A stretch of 64,000 nucleotides of DNA from Myxococcales bacterium (lineage in GTDB: Bacteria; Myxococcota; Polyangia; Nannocystales; Nannocystaceae). Shown here piece after piece: positions 41,577 to 49,863 of this stretch. Where the stretch lies: NCBI GenBank assembly GCA_016793465.1, contig JAEUJW010000067.1:186001-250000 (forward strand), written 5' to 3'. Positions within the stretch are counted from its first letter, which is position 1; every line of letters begins with the position of its first letter. Made by a program: the position numbers and the translations under genes. The notes beneath the pieces are model-generated. The model made no database searches and was not told the DNA's origin. It saw only the letters and a program-made list of their open reading frames with translations.

Positions 41577-43073
41577 TCAGGACTTGTCGAGCTTGCCGAC
41601 GAGGGAGAGGGTGAACTCGGCGCCTTCGAACTTGATGTGCGGCTCGATGGCGAGGTTGCAGCGGAACCAGCCGACCGCTCCCTCGACCTCCTCGACGATG
41701 ATCTTGGCCTTCTTCAGCGGCTTGCGCGAGCGGGTCTCGGCCGACGGGTCCGGCATGTCCGAGACGTACTGGCGGATCCAGTTGTTGAGCTCGCGGTCGA
41801 GGTCGGAGCGGGACTTCCAGGTGCCGATCTGCTCGCGCTGCAGGACCTTCATGTAGTGGGCGAGGCGGGTGATGACGAACATGTACGGGAGGCGGGTCCC
41901 GAGCATGTAGTTGGTCTGGGCCGCCTGGCCCTCGTTGGTCTTGGAGAACACCTTGGGCCGCTGGATCGAGTTGGCCGAGAAGTAGGCGGCGTTGTCGGAG
42001 TCCTTGCGGAACACCAGGCCGATGAAGCCCTGCTCGGCGAGCTCGTACTCGCGGCGGTCGTCGAGCGAGACCTCGCTCGGGACCTTGGTCTTGATCTCGC
42101 CGCCCTGCTCGTACTGGTGGAGCGGGAGGTTGTAGACCGAGCCGCCGCCCTGCGGGCCGATGATGTTCGGGCACCAGCGGTACTTGGCGAACGAGTCGGC
42201 GATGCGGGCGGCCATCGTGATCGAGGCCGGGCCCCACAGGTAGCGCTCGTGCTGGTCGATCACGTCCTCGCTGAAGTCGAAGGCCTTGACGCTGAGCTCG
42301 CTCTCCCGCTTGCCGTAGGGCGGGCGCAGCATGAAGCGCGGCATGCACAGGCCGATGTAGCGGGCGTCCTCGGTCTCGCGGAAGTTGTTCCACTTGGCGT
42401 ACTGCGGGCCCTCGAACATGGCCTGGAGGTCGCGCAGCTTGGGCAGCTCGGTGAAGCTCTCGACGCCGAACATCTTGGGCGCGGCGTTGCCGAGGAACGG
42501 CGCGTGGGCCATGGCGCCGACCGAGGCGCACTTGGCCAGCAGGGCGATGTCCTCGGCGCCGGGGCCGAAGTCGAAGGTGCTGCACATGACGCCGTAGGGC
42601 TTGCCGCCGAGGGTGCCGTAGGCCTGGCGGTAGACGGTGTTGTAGAGGCCCGACTTGGTGATGTCGGGGGCGTCCTCGAAGTCGTTGCGCAGGTCGTCCT
42701 TCGAGACGTTCATCAGCTCGACGCGGACGTTCTCGCGGAAGTCGACCTGGTCGATCAGGTACTTCAGGCTGCGCCACGACGACTCGAGGGCGAGGACCGA
42801 CTTCTCGTGCATGATCTCGTTGACCTGGGCGGTCAAGCGGCGATCGATGTCGGAGATCATCGACTCGATCAGGCCCTTGTCGATCTTCGGGGTGGTGGAC
42901 TCGGTGCGGATGAGCTCGTCGAGCAGCTTGCGCGTGCCGCTCTTGACCAGCTCATAGGCCTCGCCGTCGGCCGGTCCGAGCTTGGTCTCGGACAGCAGCG
43001 AGTCGAGGAGAGAGGTCTCTGCCTGGGCGGCGGGGGCTGCGCTCGTGGCGGCTTGGTTGGTGGTGTCGGCCAT
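41577..43073 (-). CDS. tssC: T6SS contractile sheath large subunit TssC
   Basis: TssC (VipB/ImpC) forms the contractile T6SS sheath with TssB. The 498-residue protein has 'IDRRLTAQVNEIMHEKSV', 'LESSWRSLKYLIDQVDFREN', 'VMCSTFDFGPGAEDIALLAK' and 'VFRKDSDNAAYFSANSIQRP'. The end 'GWFRCNLAIEPHIKFEGAEF' and the C-terminal helical part that ClpV exposes are family hallmarks. It starts 51 nt after the tssB stop and is followed at 25 nt by the kinase gene. A second TssC-like protein is encoded at 54596-56035. Confidence 0.97.
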   Translation of the reverse strand: MADTTNQAATSAAPAAQAETSLLDSLLSETKLGPADGEAYELVKSGTRKLLDELIRTESTTPKIDKGLIESMISDIDRRLTAQVNEIMHEKSVLALESSWRSLKYLIDQVDFRENVRVELMNVSKDDLRNDFEDAPDITKSGLYNTVYRQAYGTLGGKPYGVMCSTFDFGPGAEDIALLAKCASVGAMAHAPFLGNAAPKMFGVESFTELPKLRDLQAMFEGPQYAKWNNFRETEDARYIGLCMPRFMLRPPYGKRESELSVKAFDFSEDVIDQHERYLWGPASITMAARIADSFAKYRWCPNIIGPQGGGSVYNLPLHQYEQGGEIKTKVPSEVSLDDRREYELAEQGFIGLVFRKDSDNAAYFSANSIQRPKVFSKTNEGQAAQTNYMLGTRLPYMFVITRLAHYMKVLQREQIGTWKSRSDLDRELNNWIRQYVSDMPDPSAETRSRKPLKKAKIIVEEVEGAVGWFRCNLAIEPHIKFEGAEFTLSLVGKLDKS

Positions 43074-43124
43074 GGTGAAGTGTCTCGCGGAGGTAGTCTG
43101 TGAACTCGTGGGTCAGGGTTGTGC

Positions 43125-43634
43125 TCAGCCCTTGGTGGGCTCGTCGATGCCGAGCTCGCGCATGAGTTTGGTGCGCTTGTCGGGGTCCTTCAGGGCGTCC
43201 ATCAGCTTCTTGCGGAACTCGGGGACGTTGCCGCCGATCAGCGGGCCCTTCAGGGCCACGAGGGCGTTGCGCAGCTCCATGAGCTCGCGCAGCTGGGGGA
43301 CCTGGTCGACGATGCCCTCCGGCCGGAAGTCGCGCAGGGTGTTGAACTTCAGCTTGACCGAGAGGTCGCCGGAGTCGCCGTCCGCCAGTTTGTTCTTGAC
43401 GCTGACGGTGGTCGACAGCTCCTGCGCGGCCATCACCTTGTCGAAGTTGTCCTTGTCGATGTTGATCGGCTTGCGCTCCTCGACCGGTCGGTCGTCCTGA
43501 CGCCCGGTGAAATCACCGAGCATGAGGATCTTGAGCGGAAGCTCGACGTCTTCGGTAGCGCCGCCGGTGGCGGGCTTGTACGTGATGTTGATGCGCTCCT
43601 TCGGAGCGACCGATCCTTCTTTACCTTTGCTCAT
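43125..43634 (-). CDS. tssB: T6SS contractile sheath small subunit TssB
   Basis: TssB (VipA/ImpB) pairs with TssC in the sheath. The 169-residue protein shows 'ERINITYKPATGGATEDVEL', 'LPLKILMLGDFTG', 'RKPINIDKDNFDKVMAA', 'LKFNTLRDFRPEGI' and the helical end 'LVALKGPLIGGNVPEFRKKL'. These define the family. The ATG at 43634 follows GAGG at about 10 nt. It heads the sheath-kinase-hydrolase unit and is divergent from hcp across 253 bp (43635-43887). That gap contains the A-rich run GAAAAAAATAATTC (43820-43833). Confidence 0.96.
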   Translation of the reverse strand: MSKGKEGSVAPKERINITYKPATGGATEDVELPLKILMLGDFTGRQDDRPVEERKPINIDKDNFDKVMAAQELSTTVSVKNKLADGDSGDLSVKLKFNTLRDFRPEGIVDQVPQLRELMELRNALVALKGPLIGGNVPEFRKKLMDALKDPDKRTKLMRELGIDEPTKG

Positions 43635-43874
43635 GCGACACCATCCTCATCCCCGCTGGGGTCCATCCGGCCAGGTCCGGCGGCTGGTGACACCATAGGC
43701 CCATGAGCCGCCGACTGTCCAGACGCGTCTCCGCTCGCAAGGAGTGGCGCGCGCGACGTTCGACGCTCGCTGCGCTGCACGCGGCGCGACGACTCGAGTG
43801 GCACATTCGAGCCGCGCGGAAAAAAATAATTCACGTGCGCGGCGACGGGTATAGGCAGGCTCATGGGCCTCCGT

Positions 43875-43880
43875 TACGGT
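43875..43880 (+). promoter_or_regulatory. Candidate -10 box (TACGGT) of hcp
   Basis: TACGGT ends 7 nt before the ATG at 43888. This rules against the in-frame GTG at 43879, which overlaps the box. A second TATAGG (43852-43857) upstream is weaker. Confidence 0.42.
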
Positions 43881-43887
43881 GGCCGGC

Positions 43888-44382
43888 ATGGCTGAGACAG
43901 TCCACCTGAAACTGAAGGCGAATGGGGCAGACATCCAAGGCGAGAGCACGCAGAAGGACCTCGATCGCGAGAACTCCATCGAGTGCTTGAGCTTCAAGGA
44001 CAACGTGCGGACGGCGCGGGAGCTGGGCAGCCGCGCCGCGGTCGGTCGTCGCGTGCACGAGCCGATCGAGTTCATCAAGCGGATCGACAAGTCGTCGCCG
44101 CTGCTGGCGAAGGCGCTGTGCCGCAACGAGAAGATCGACGGGACGTTCAACTTCTTCCGCCCGAACCCGGCGGGCGACGGCACCACGGAGCAGTTCTTCA
44201 CCGTCGAGATCAGCAACGGCCGGATCGACTCGATCGAGCGCATCTCGCCGAACGCCCACGATCCGGCGGCGTCGAACGCCCCGCCGATGGAGATCATCCG
44301 CGTCGTGTACCACACGATCCGCTGGGTCTTCGTGCCGACGGGCGCCGAGTACGTCGATAGCTGGGACAAGAGCGACAGCTAA
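43888..44382 (+). CDS. hcp: T6SS inner-tube protein Hcp (TssD)
   Basis: Hcp hexamers stack into the tube that is pushed out by sheath contraction, often carrying small effectors. The 164-residue protein begins 'MAETVHLKLKANGADIQGES'. 'SIECLSFKDNVRTA', 'RVHEPIEFIKRIDKSSPLLA' and 'FTVEISNGRIDSIERI' follow, all typical. The chosen ATG (43888) matches the family N-terminus. It is transcribed alone, between the divergent tssB and the convergent Tle gene, and has its own terminator. Single-gene transcription fits the very high amount of Hcp cells need. Confidence 0.94.
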   Translation: MAETVHLKLKANGADIQGESTQKDLDRENSIECLSFKDNVRTARELGSRAAVGRRVHEPIEFIKRIDKSSPLLAKALCRNEKIDGTFNFFRPNPAGDGTTEQFFTVEISNGRIDSIERISPNAHDPAASNAPPMEIIRVVYHTIRWVFVPTGAEYVDSWDKSDS

Positions 44383-44415
44383 CCGCAGGGCGACCTCGCG
44401 GGGGCGCCGAACATG

Positions 44416-44449
44416 AACGCGGGACCCGGGGGCGGGCCCCGCGTTTTTC
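44416..44449 (+). terminator. Strong intrinsic terminator after hcp
   Basis: A 12-bp stem, ACGCGGGACCCG/CGGGCCCCGCGT (one A-C mismatch), with a GGGG loop is followed by TTTTT (44444-44448). It starts 35 nt after the hcp stop and separates hcp from the convergent Tle gene. Confidence 0.85.
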
Positions 44450-44497
44450 ATTCGTCAGCGTCGAGCGCCGCGTCGCGTGGCGGCGACGCGAGCCGCC

Positions 44498-45715
44498 TCA
44501 GGGTCGGCGCCACGAGAAGTTCGGCGGGGTGCCGCGCAGCTCCTGGCGCGGCGGGTTGGGGAACAGGCGCCGGCGGCCGGAGTTGTCGAGGTGGTTGGGG
44601 TTGAGGCGCTTGGCCTGGTTGACGATCCACCAGTCGCTCGGAGAGGTGTGCGACTGGTGGATGTAGCGCTCCCAGAAGGCGCGCTGGGCCGCGGTCCAGC
44701 GGCGCTCCTGGCCGGCCATCTGCGCCTCGGCGGGGGCCTCGGCGGCGGCGCGGCGCTTCAGGGCGGCGACCTGGGCCCGGCTGAGGCCGCACGACATGGC
44801 GGCGGTGACGGCGGCGAGGGCGGGCTCGTGGCGCCGCAGGGCGTCGTACATGTCGAGGAAGGTGATGGCCGCGAGGTGGTTGACGCGGTTCTCGCTGTCG
44901 ACCGGCGGGTAGCTGCCGCCGACGTCGGAGTGGCAGCCGGTGTACGGCGTGTCGGAGCTGGAGGTGCGCGTGAGCGGGAAGTTCTGGCGGTACTCGTGGC
45001 GCGCGGTGTAGTGGGCGATCTCCCTGGCGTCGAGGGTGTCGATGCCGAGGTTCTCGCCGGGGTCGGAGTCGTCGCCGGGGATGCCGAACGAGCCGACGGT
45101 GTCGAAGATGCCGAGGAAGCGCACCCTTATCAGCGGCTGCTGGCGCTGCAGGCCCTGGTTGACGAGGTTGGTGAAGGTGCGGGCGATCGCCGCGCCGCGC
45201 GAGAAGCCGAAGATGTCGACGGTGCGCTCGCCCTGGGGCTGGACCTCGCCGCAGCGGGCGCTCAGCCAGGTGTAGGCGAGGTTGAGGCGCGCCGTGCCGC
45301 CGGCGCCGCCGACCTTGCCGGCGAGGTCCTGGCCGAGGTCGGCGACGTAGCCGCCGAGCCTGACGGGGGCGGCGACCACCGAGCCGGCGATGCGCAGCGG
45401 GTTCCAGCTGTTGGGGCGGATCTCCTGGCCGAGCTGGCGCGCGCGCTCGCCCTGGTCCTGCGAGCCGACGCCGCGGATGTAGTACTTGCGGTAGAGCGTC
45501 TCGCCGCCGGCCTGGGGGTACACGTCGTAGAGGCGCACGACGTTGGTGTGATTGCCGGTGGGCTGGTCGCGGCTCTTGTTGTTGTTGGTGCCGTCGAAGA
45601 ACACCCCGGCGCGCAGCTTCCTCGGCATCTGGCAGGTCCTGCACGCGCCGGGCGGGCGCGACGAGAAGCCGCCGGCGGCGGCGTGCTGATCCTCGGCGAC
45701 GTCGCGTTCACTCAT
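44498..45715 (-). CDS. T6SS lipase effector, Tle1-like (DUF2235)
   Basis: The 405-residue protein matches the DUF2235 α/β-hydrolase family, which contains the antibacterial T6SS phospholipases Tle1. The nucleophile elbow 'DIFGFSRGAA' (Ser172) is present, with the family start 'AGVFFDGTNNNK' (~36-47) and the strand-end Asp 'GIFDTVGSFG' (~203-212). The His is in 'GCHSDVGGSYP' (His262, Asp264). It would hydrolyse target-cell membrane phospholipids. No signal peptide is present, as expected for T6SS delivery. A CxxC ('CRTCQ') near the N-terminus is unexplained. It is the last gene of the vgrG module and overlaps its upstream partner by 4 nt. No obvious immunity lipoprotein follows it. Confidence 0.85.
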   Translation of the reverse strand: MSERDVAEDQHAAAGGFSSRPPGACRTCQMPRKLRAGVFFDGTNNNKSRDQPTGNHTNVVRLYDVYPQAGGETLYRKYYIRGVGSQDQGERARQLGQEIRPNSWNPLRIAGSVVAAPVRLGGYVADLGQDLAGKVGGAGGTARLNLAYTWLSARCGEVQPQGERTVDIFGFSRGAAIARTFTNLVNQGLQRQQPLIRVRFLGIFDTVGSFGIPGDDSDPGENLGIDTLDAREIAHYTARHEYRQNFPLTRTSSSDTPYTGCHSDVGGSYPPVDSENRVNHLAAITFLDMYDALRRHEPALAAVTAAMSCGLSRAQVAALKRRAAAEAPAEAQMAGQERRWTAAQRAFWERYIHQSHTSPSDWWIVNQAKRLNPNHLDNSGRRRLFPNPPRQELRGTPPNFSWRRP

Positions 45716-46143
45716 GATGGGTCTCCGGGTGTGGGATCAGGGAGGGACGACTCGGGGTCGCTGTCGAGGACGTTCTGCCAGTAGACCGCGGCGTCGGTCA
45801 TGGTCGCGGCCTCGTCCCACGAGGGGTCGGAGGCGCCGAGCAGGCGATCCATGCGCTCGTCGATCGGGGTGTCGGGGTTCTTTAATATCGCGCTCAGCTC
45901 GTACTGGCGGTGGAACTCGGGGTTGACGGCCAGCATGTCGAGGGTGAAGGCGGCGAGGTCGCGCTCGGACGTGAGGTCGTAGCTGCGGGCGACGCGGATG
46001 CCGTGGCGGACGACGCTGCGCAGCTGGGCGTACGTCAGCCTGGCGGCGCTGTCGGGGGCGCGCGTCTGGATGTGGGCGATGAGGCGACGCACGAAGTCCT
46101 CGTCGGCGAGCGCGTCCTCCTGGGCGGTGCGGATCTTCAGCAT
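45712..46143 (-). CDS. Small T6SS-effector-associated protein
   Basis: The 143-residue helical protein begins 'MLKIRTAQEDALADEDFVRR'. It continues with 'LTYAQLRSVVRHGIRVARSY', 'SERDLAAFTLDMLAVNP' and 'ILKNPDTPIDERMDRLL'. This pattern resembles a family of small uncharacterised proteins often found beside VgrG and Tle effectors in proteobacteria. The role, whether adaptor, chaperone or immunity, is unknown. Its stop overlaps the Tle start (ATGA) and it follows the DUF4123 gene by 4 nt, so it is co-translated with both. It has no signal peptide or TM segment. The 'ILKN' codons (~45880) are AT-rich, including TTA. Confidence 0.75.
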   Translation of the reverse strand: MLKIRTAQEDALADEDFVRRLIAHIQTRAPDSAARLTYAQLRSVVRHGIRVARSYDLTSERDLAAFTLDMLAVNPEFHRQYELSAILKNPDTPIDERMDRLLGASDPSWDEAATMTDAAVYWQNVLDSDPESSLPDPTPGDPS

Positions 46144-46147
46144 GGGC

Positions 46148-46966
46148 TTATGCGGTGAGGGTGTGGATCACGCCGTCGTCGTCGAGTGCGAGGAAGGTCA
46201 GGGGGCCGAGGAAGGCCCTGCGCTCGTCGGGCGCGCAGCTGGCGAGGTAGGAGCGCAGCACGTAGGGGTCGTAGTAGCGGAAGTAGGCCGTCTCGCCGGT
46301 GCGCTCGAGCTGGACCATGAGGAACTTGCGGAGGTGGCGGCGCACGTCGTCCTCGGCGAGGCTCGCGGGCGCGGTGAGGAAGGTGCACCAGCGCCGCTTC
46401 CAGCCCTCGTGCACGAGGTCGGCGAGCAGGTGGCCGCCGGTGAGGGTGACGAGGTACGGCGCCGACTCGGCGAGCGTGTCGGCCTGCACGCCGTCGTAGA
46501 GCGAGCGCATGGGGTCGGGGGACTCGCGCAGCAGCACGGGGATGCGCAGGCTGCGGGAGGCGTCGACGACGGCGTAGAGCGGGGTCTGGACGGCGCGCAG
46601 GCGGGCCAGCGGGCGGGCGGCGGCGGCGAGCACGGCGGGTTCGACTGGGTCGTCGGGCGGGCTGTGGCGCTCGCGGGCGAGGGTGAGGTCGGCGGCGCCG
46701 CAGCGGATCCACGCGCCGTGGCCGACGTCGCAGCGATCGACCGCCTGTCCTTCGAACCAGGTCGGCTCGGCGCCGCCGAGGTGGCGCAGCTGCCCGGTCT
46801 CGCCGTCCCAGCGCAGCTCGAGCTGGTGGGCCGCGAGGCCGAGGTCGGCGAGCGGCCAGTCGACGTCGGGGGCGCTGCCGACGACGAGGCGCTGGCCCGG
46901 CTGCACGACCGCCTTATTAAAACGACGCGGGCCGTGGGCGACCTGGGCGATCAGCGCGGCGGTCAT
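46148..46966 (-). CDS. DUF4123 effector adaptor with an N-terminal FHA-like domain
   Basis: DUF4123 (TEC/Tap-1) proteins are chaperones that load T6SS effectors onto VgrG. In this 272-residue protein, residues ~115-270 carry that domain ('TPLYAVVDASRSLRIPVLL', 'APYLVTLTGGHLLADLVHEG', 'ETAYFRYYDPYVLRSYLAS'). Residues ~1-100 form a β-sandwich-like domain with FHA features ('GQRLVVGSAPDVDWPL', 'LAAHQLELRWDG', 'FEGQAVDRCDVGHG'), but the Ser/Arg phosphate ligands are not clear. The fusion suggests that loading is linked to phospho-signalling, or that the domain simply binds protein. Start and stop overlap neighbours on both sides of the module. Confidence 0.85.
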   Translation of the reverse strand: MTAALIAQVAHGPRRFNKAVVQPGQRLVVGSAPDVDWPLADLGLAAHQLELRWDGETGQLRHLGGAEPTWFEGQAVDRCDVGHGAWIRCGAADLTLARERHSPPDDPVEPAVLAAAARPLARLRAVQTPLYAVVDASRSLRIPVLLRESPDPMRSLYDGVQADTLAESAPYLVTLTGGHLLADLVHEGWKRRWCTFLTAPASLAEDDVRRHLRKFLMVQLERTGETAYFRYYDPYVLRSYLASCAPDERRAFLGPLTFLALDDDGVIHTLTA

Positions 46967-47871
46967 CGCAGGCCCTCGGGGATCGCGTTGTCGTCGTCGA
47001 GGAGCTCGGGCTCGGGCACGACGAGGCCGTCGCGGTAGCGCTCGTCGATCCACGCGAGGCTCCAGGTGGTCGGCTCGTCGCTGCGGTAGATGTAGTCGGT
47101 CCACGGCGGCTCTTCGGGCCACTCGCCGTCGGCGGGCAGGCCGAAGTAGTCGACGCGCTCGCTGGCGCGGGTCAGCGACGGAGCCTGCTGACCGGCCTGG
47201 AGCAGGTTGGGGCAGGCGTTGCGGATCGTCGTGGGCAGGTAGATGCCGGTCTGCGGGACGTCGGCGTGGGACTCGATCGTGACCTTCGCGGTCGGCGGCG
47301 GCGGGACCGGCGGCAGCGGATCGGGCAGGTGGTTGGGGCGGGTGCGCAGCGAGGGGCGGTCGGCGAGGATCGTCTCGCAGGTCCAGGTCGCGGTCAGGGT
47401 GTGGCGCACGCGCAGGGCCATGTCGCAGGCGCGCTGGGCGGCCAGGCCGACGGCGGGGCCGAGGCGCTCGCGCAGCATCGCGAGCGAGAGGCCCTTCTCG
47501 TTGCGTTCGTCGAGCAGGGCCTCGCGGAACACCAGGGCGTCGACGATCGAGGTGTAGCCGGCGGTGCGGTCGCCGGCGGCGATGCGCTGGAGGCCGCTCT
47601 CGAGGTCGGCGACGGCGCCGTCGAACACGCGGGTGGTGGCTCGCAACGACGACGCGGAGTCGGTCGCGCCGCCGCGGGCCCAGCTGTAGAACACGCGGTT
47701 GACGCGGCGCAGCAGCTCGTACATGCGGTCGATGTACGCGTACGACGAGTAGCGGCGCACCAGCCAGAACATCACGGCGAGGCTCGTGGGGTCGGGCGCC
47801 GACTCGTTGCCGGTCAGCGGGGTGACGCGCGGCGGGGGCTCCTGAACGATCGGTACGTCTTCGTAGGTCAT
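46963..47871 (-). CDS. Unknown protein of the T6SS effector module
   Basis: The 302-residue protein has no signal or TM segment. Residues ~30-180 are helical ('LAVMFWLVRRYSSYAYIDRM', 'VFDGAVADLESGLQRIAAGD'). The rest is Pro-rich ('LPDPLPPVPPPPTAKVTIES', 'ADGEWPEEPPW'). I recognise no family. Its ATG overlaps the upstream gene's stop and its TGA overlaps the DUF4123 start, so it belongs to the module by translational coupling. It may be an immunity protein, a second adaptor or part of the effector. Only its position supports this. Confidence 0.7.
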   Translation of the reverse strand: MTYEDVPIVQEPPPRVTPLTGNESAPDPTSLAVMFWLVRRYSSYAYIDRMYELLRRVNRVFYSWARGGATDSASSLRATTRVFDGAVADLESGLQRIAAGDRTAGYTSIVDALVFREALLDERNEKGLSLAMLRERLGPAVGLAAQRACDMALRVRHTLTATWTCETILADRPSLRTRPNHLPDPLPPVPPPPTAKVTIESHADVPQTGIYLPTTIRNACPNLLQAGQQAPSLTRASERVDYFGLPADGEWPEEPPWTDYIYRSDEPTTWSLAWIDERYRDGLVVPEPELLDDDNAIPEGLR

Positions 47872-49238
47872 GGCGTGGTGCGGGATCCGGGAGGCGCAGT
47901 ATGCAGCGTGTGCGAGGCGCCGTCCTTGCCGGCGACCTCGGCTGCGCCGAGCGGGAGGGTGGTGCCCACGCGATCGGGGAGGCCGATGTCGTTGAGGCCG
48001 GTCCAGTGGGTGCGCTGCTGCGGCGCGGCCGTGACGGCGGTGCGCATCGCCTCGAGACCCGGCTGGTTGAAGTCGATGAGGAGCTGGGTGGCGCCGCCGG
48101 CGAGCTGCTGGCCGTGCAGGGGTCCGGCCTGGTTGTCGATCTGGCTGGCGATGCGGCCCTCCCACACGCGCAGGCCCGGCGGCGGCACCACGTACTCGAC
48201 GTAGACGCCGTTGCCGGACCAGCGCTGCAGCACGGCGAAGTCCTTGCGCCACGCCTCGCCGGTGGCCGGGAAGTCGGCGTCGTGCATCCAATAGAGGCCG
48301 GCGTTCTTGTTGGGAGGGGCGGGCTCGATGACGCGGCGGATGCGGGTGCCGGGCCGCAGGTAGCGGGGGGTGATCGGTCCGCTGAACGAGCCGATCGCGT
48401 CGAAGTTGTAGGTGCGCAGGTCGGGCCAGCCGCGGGCGTGGCGGTACTGGGCGATGGTGGTCGGCGGGAACGGCATGGTGGCGGCGGTGAAGGTCCGGTC
48501 GCCGCCGCGGATGGTCTCGACGAGCCGGGCCTCGCGCTCGCGGGTGGTGCTGCGCAGGCTCGAGGGGATGGCCTCCCACTCGCCGTTGATGATGTGGCGC
48601 TGGAGGGCGGCGAGGCGCCCGGCGAGCTCGCGGATCGCCGAGGGGATCATGCTCGCGCCGCGGGCGCGGAGGTCGGCGATCGCCTCGCGCACGGTGTCGA
48701 GGCGGTGGACCATCGAGGTCGGCAGGACCCAGCGGAAGCGGCGCTTGACCCCGACGATCACGCCGTCGATGCGGGTGACCATCTCGTTGAACTTGGCGGT
48801 GATCTGGCCGGTGTAGGCGTTGAGGTCGAGGCTGCGGAACCACGCGACCGCGTTGCCGTGGCCGAAGCGGTTGATGAGGTCGATGATGGCGCGGAAGATC
48901 TGCGGGTGCTCGGCGGTGTCGCGACCGACGCGCATGAGCAGGCGGCCGACGCCTTTGATGACGCCGCCGGCCACGGGGATGAGGGCGAACACGCCGATGA
49001 CGAGGGCGACCCACTCCATCGTCTCTTCGCGCTTCTCGGGGTGCTCGACGAGCTTGATGATCGTGGCGATCAGGTCGCGCACGGCGGTGACGTCGCCGAC
49101 CACCGGGATCATGCCGATGACGGCGTCGACGAGCAGCTGGCTGATCGACTGCTGCTCGTTGAAGTTGCCCTGGATGAGGCCCCAGAGCCAATCGCCGACG
49201 TTGCTGACGGCCTCTGCGATGTCGCTGCCGACGCTCAT
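47868..49238 (-). CDS. Putative T6SS effector with N-terminal TM region
   Basis: The 456-residue protein begins with a glycine-rich hydrophobic region (~35-110: 'VDAVIGMIPVVGDVTAVRDL', 'WVALVIGVFALIPVAGGVI'), like the pre-toxin TM regions of polymorphic T6SS toxins. A helical middle (~115-230) follows. The C-terminal ~200 residues contain 'RYLRPGTRIRRVI', 'GLYWMHDADFPATGEAWRKD', 'VYVEYVVPPPGLRVWEGRIA' and 'LAGGATQLLIDF'. This recalls a toxin domain often placed after PAAR/Rhs proteins, possibly ADP-ribosyltransferase-like, but the assignment is tentative. It directly follows the PAAR gene (4-nt overlap), as a PAAR-delivered effector would. Confidence 0.6.
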   Translation of the reverse strand: MSVGSDIAEAVSNVGDWLWGLIQGNFNEQQSISQLLVDAVIGMIPVVGDVTAVRDLIATIIKLVEHPEKREETMEWVALVIGVFALIPVAGGVIKGVGRLLMRVGRDTAEHPQIFRAIIDLINRFGHGNAVAWFRSLDLNAYTGQITAKFNEMVTRIDGVIVGVKRRFRWVLPTSMVHRLDTVREAIADLRARGASMIPSAIRELAGRLAALQRHIINGEWEAIPSSLRSTTREREARLVETIRGGDRTFTAATMPFPPTTIAQYRHARGWPDLRTYNFDAIGSFSGPITPRYLRPGTRIRRVIEPAPPNKNAGLYWMHDADFPATGEAWRKDFAVLQRWSGNGVYVEYVVPPPGLRVWEGRIASQIDNQAGPLHGQQLAGGATQLLIDFNQPGLEAMRTAVTAAPQQRTHWTGLNDIGLPDRVGTTLPLGAAEVAGKDGASHTLHTAPPGSRTTP

Positions 49239-49852
49239 GGCTGCCTCGTCCGCCTTTCGATCATCTCGTCGATGTCGGCCTCGGACAGGCTCTCCTTGAA
49301 CTCGGGGTTGCTGGCCGGGTCCTTGCGCTCGAACGGGCGGGGGTCGGGGCTGAAGCGGATCTTGTGGACCTCGGTGGGGACGCCCTCGATCTTGGCCTTG
49401 CCCTCCTTGTCGAGCTTGCCCTTAATAATTGTGCCGTCGAACAGCTGGACCTCGAACTCGGCGTCGGGCAGCGGCTCGTTGTCGTGGTAGAGGCGCTCGA
49501 TCAGGAGGGTGGTGTTCTTCTGGCGCTCGCACTCCTCGCAGATCGGCTTGTCGGTCTTCAGCGCCTCGATCTGGGCGGTCGAGCCGATCAGCACCGTGGG
49601 GCAGCCGACCACGATGACGCCGTTGTGGGTGGTCGGGTCGCCGATGCGGGCGGCGTCCTTGTGGCCGATCTTCACCGTCGACTCGCCGCGCGAGATGGTG
49701 TCGGGGCCGGTCGCGCAGACCAGCGGGTCGCCGACGCGGGCGGCCGGCATGTAGCCGATCAGCACGGTCACGTCGCCGACGACCACGGGGCCGCCGACGT
49801 GGGTCGGGATCGGGCAGGTGTGCATGTCCGAGATGCGGGCTGCGGGCGGCAT
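49235..49852 (-). CDS. PAAR-domain spike-tip protein with C-terminal extension
   Basis: PAAR proteins cap the VgrG spike and help deliver effectors. The 205-residue protein has the PAAR fold over residues ~1-92 ('MPPAARISDMHTCPIPTHVG', 'ARVGDPLVC', 'ARIGDPTTHNGVIVVGCPTV'), with the His/Cys that bind zinc. A ~110-residue extension has 'PICEEC' and a small β-domain ('PLPDAEFEVQLFDGTIIKG', 'GKAKIEGVP') similar to domains seen after PAAR that bind cargo. The ATG at 49852 lies 11 nt after the vgrG stop, and its stop overlaps the next gene. Confidence 0.9.
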   Translation of the reverse strand: MPPAARISDMHTCPIPTHVGGPVVVGDVTVLIGYMPAARVGDPLVCATGPDTISRGESTVKIGHKDAARIGDPTTHNGVIVVGCPTVLIGSTAQIEALKTDKPICEECERQKNTTLLIERLYHDNEPLPDAEFEVQLFDGTIIKGKLDKEGKAKIEGVPTEVHKIRFSPDPRPFERKDPASNPEFKESLSEADIDEMIERRTRQP

Positions 49853-49863
49853 GCTGGGCCTCG

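Noticed and set aside
41451..43103. 550-codon plus-strand frame opposite tssC
   Set aside because: Antisense shadow of the clear tssC gene.
43797..43815. Possible sigma-54 promoter before hcp (TGGCAC at ~43799)
   Set aside because: The -12 TTGC element is absent at the required spacing; TACGGT close to the ATG fits better.
43703..43909. 68-codon frame between tssB and hcp
   Set aside because: Arg-rich translation with no family likeness, and it runs into the hcp start region in another frame.
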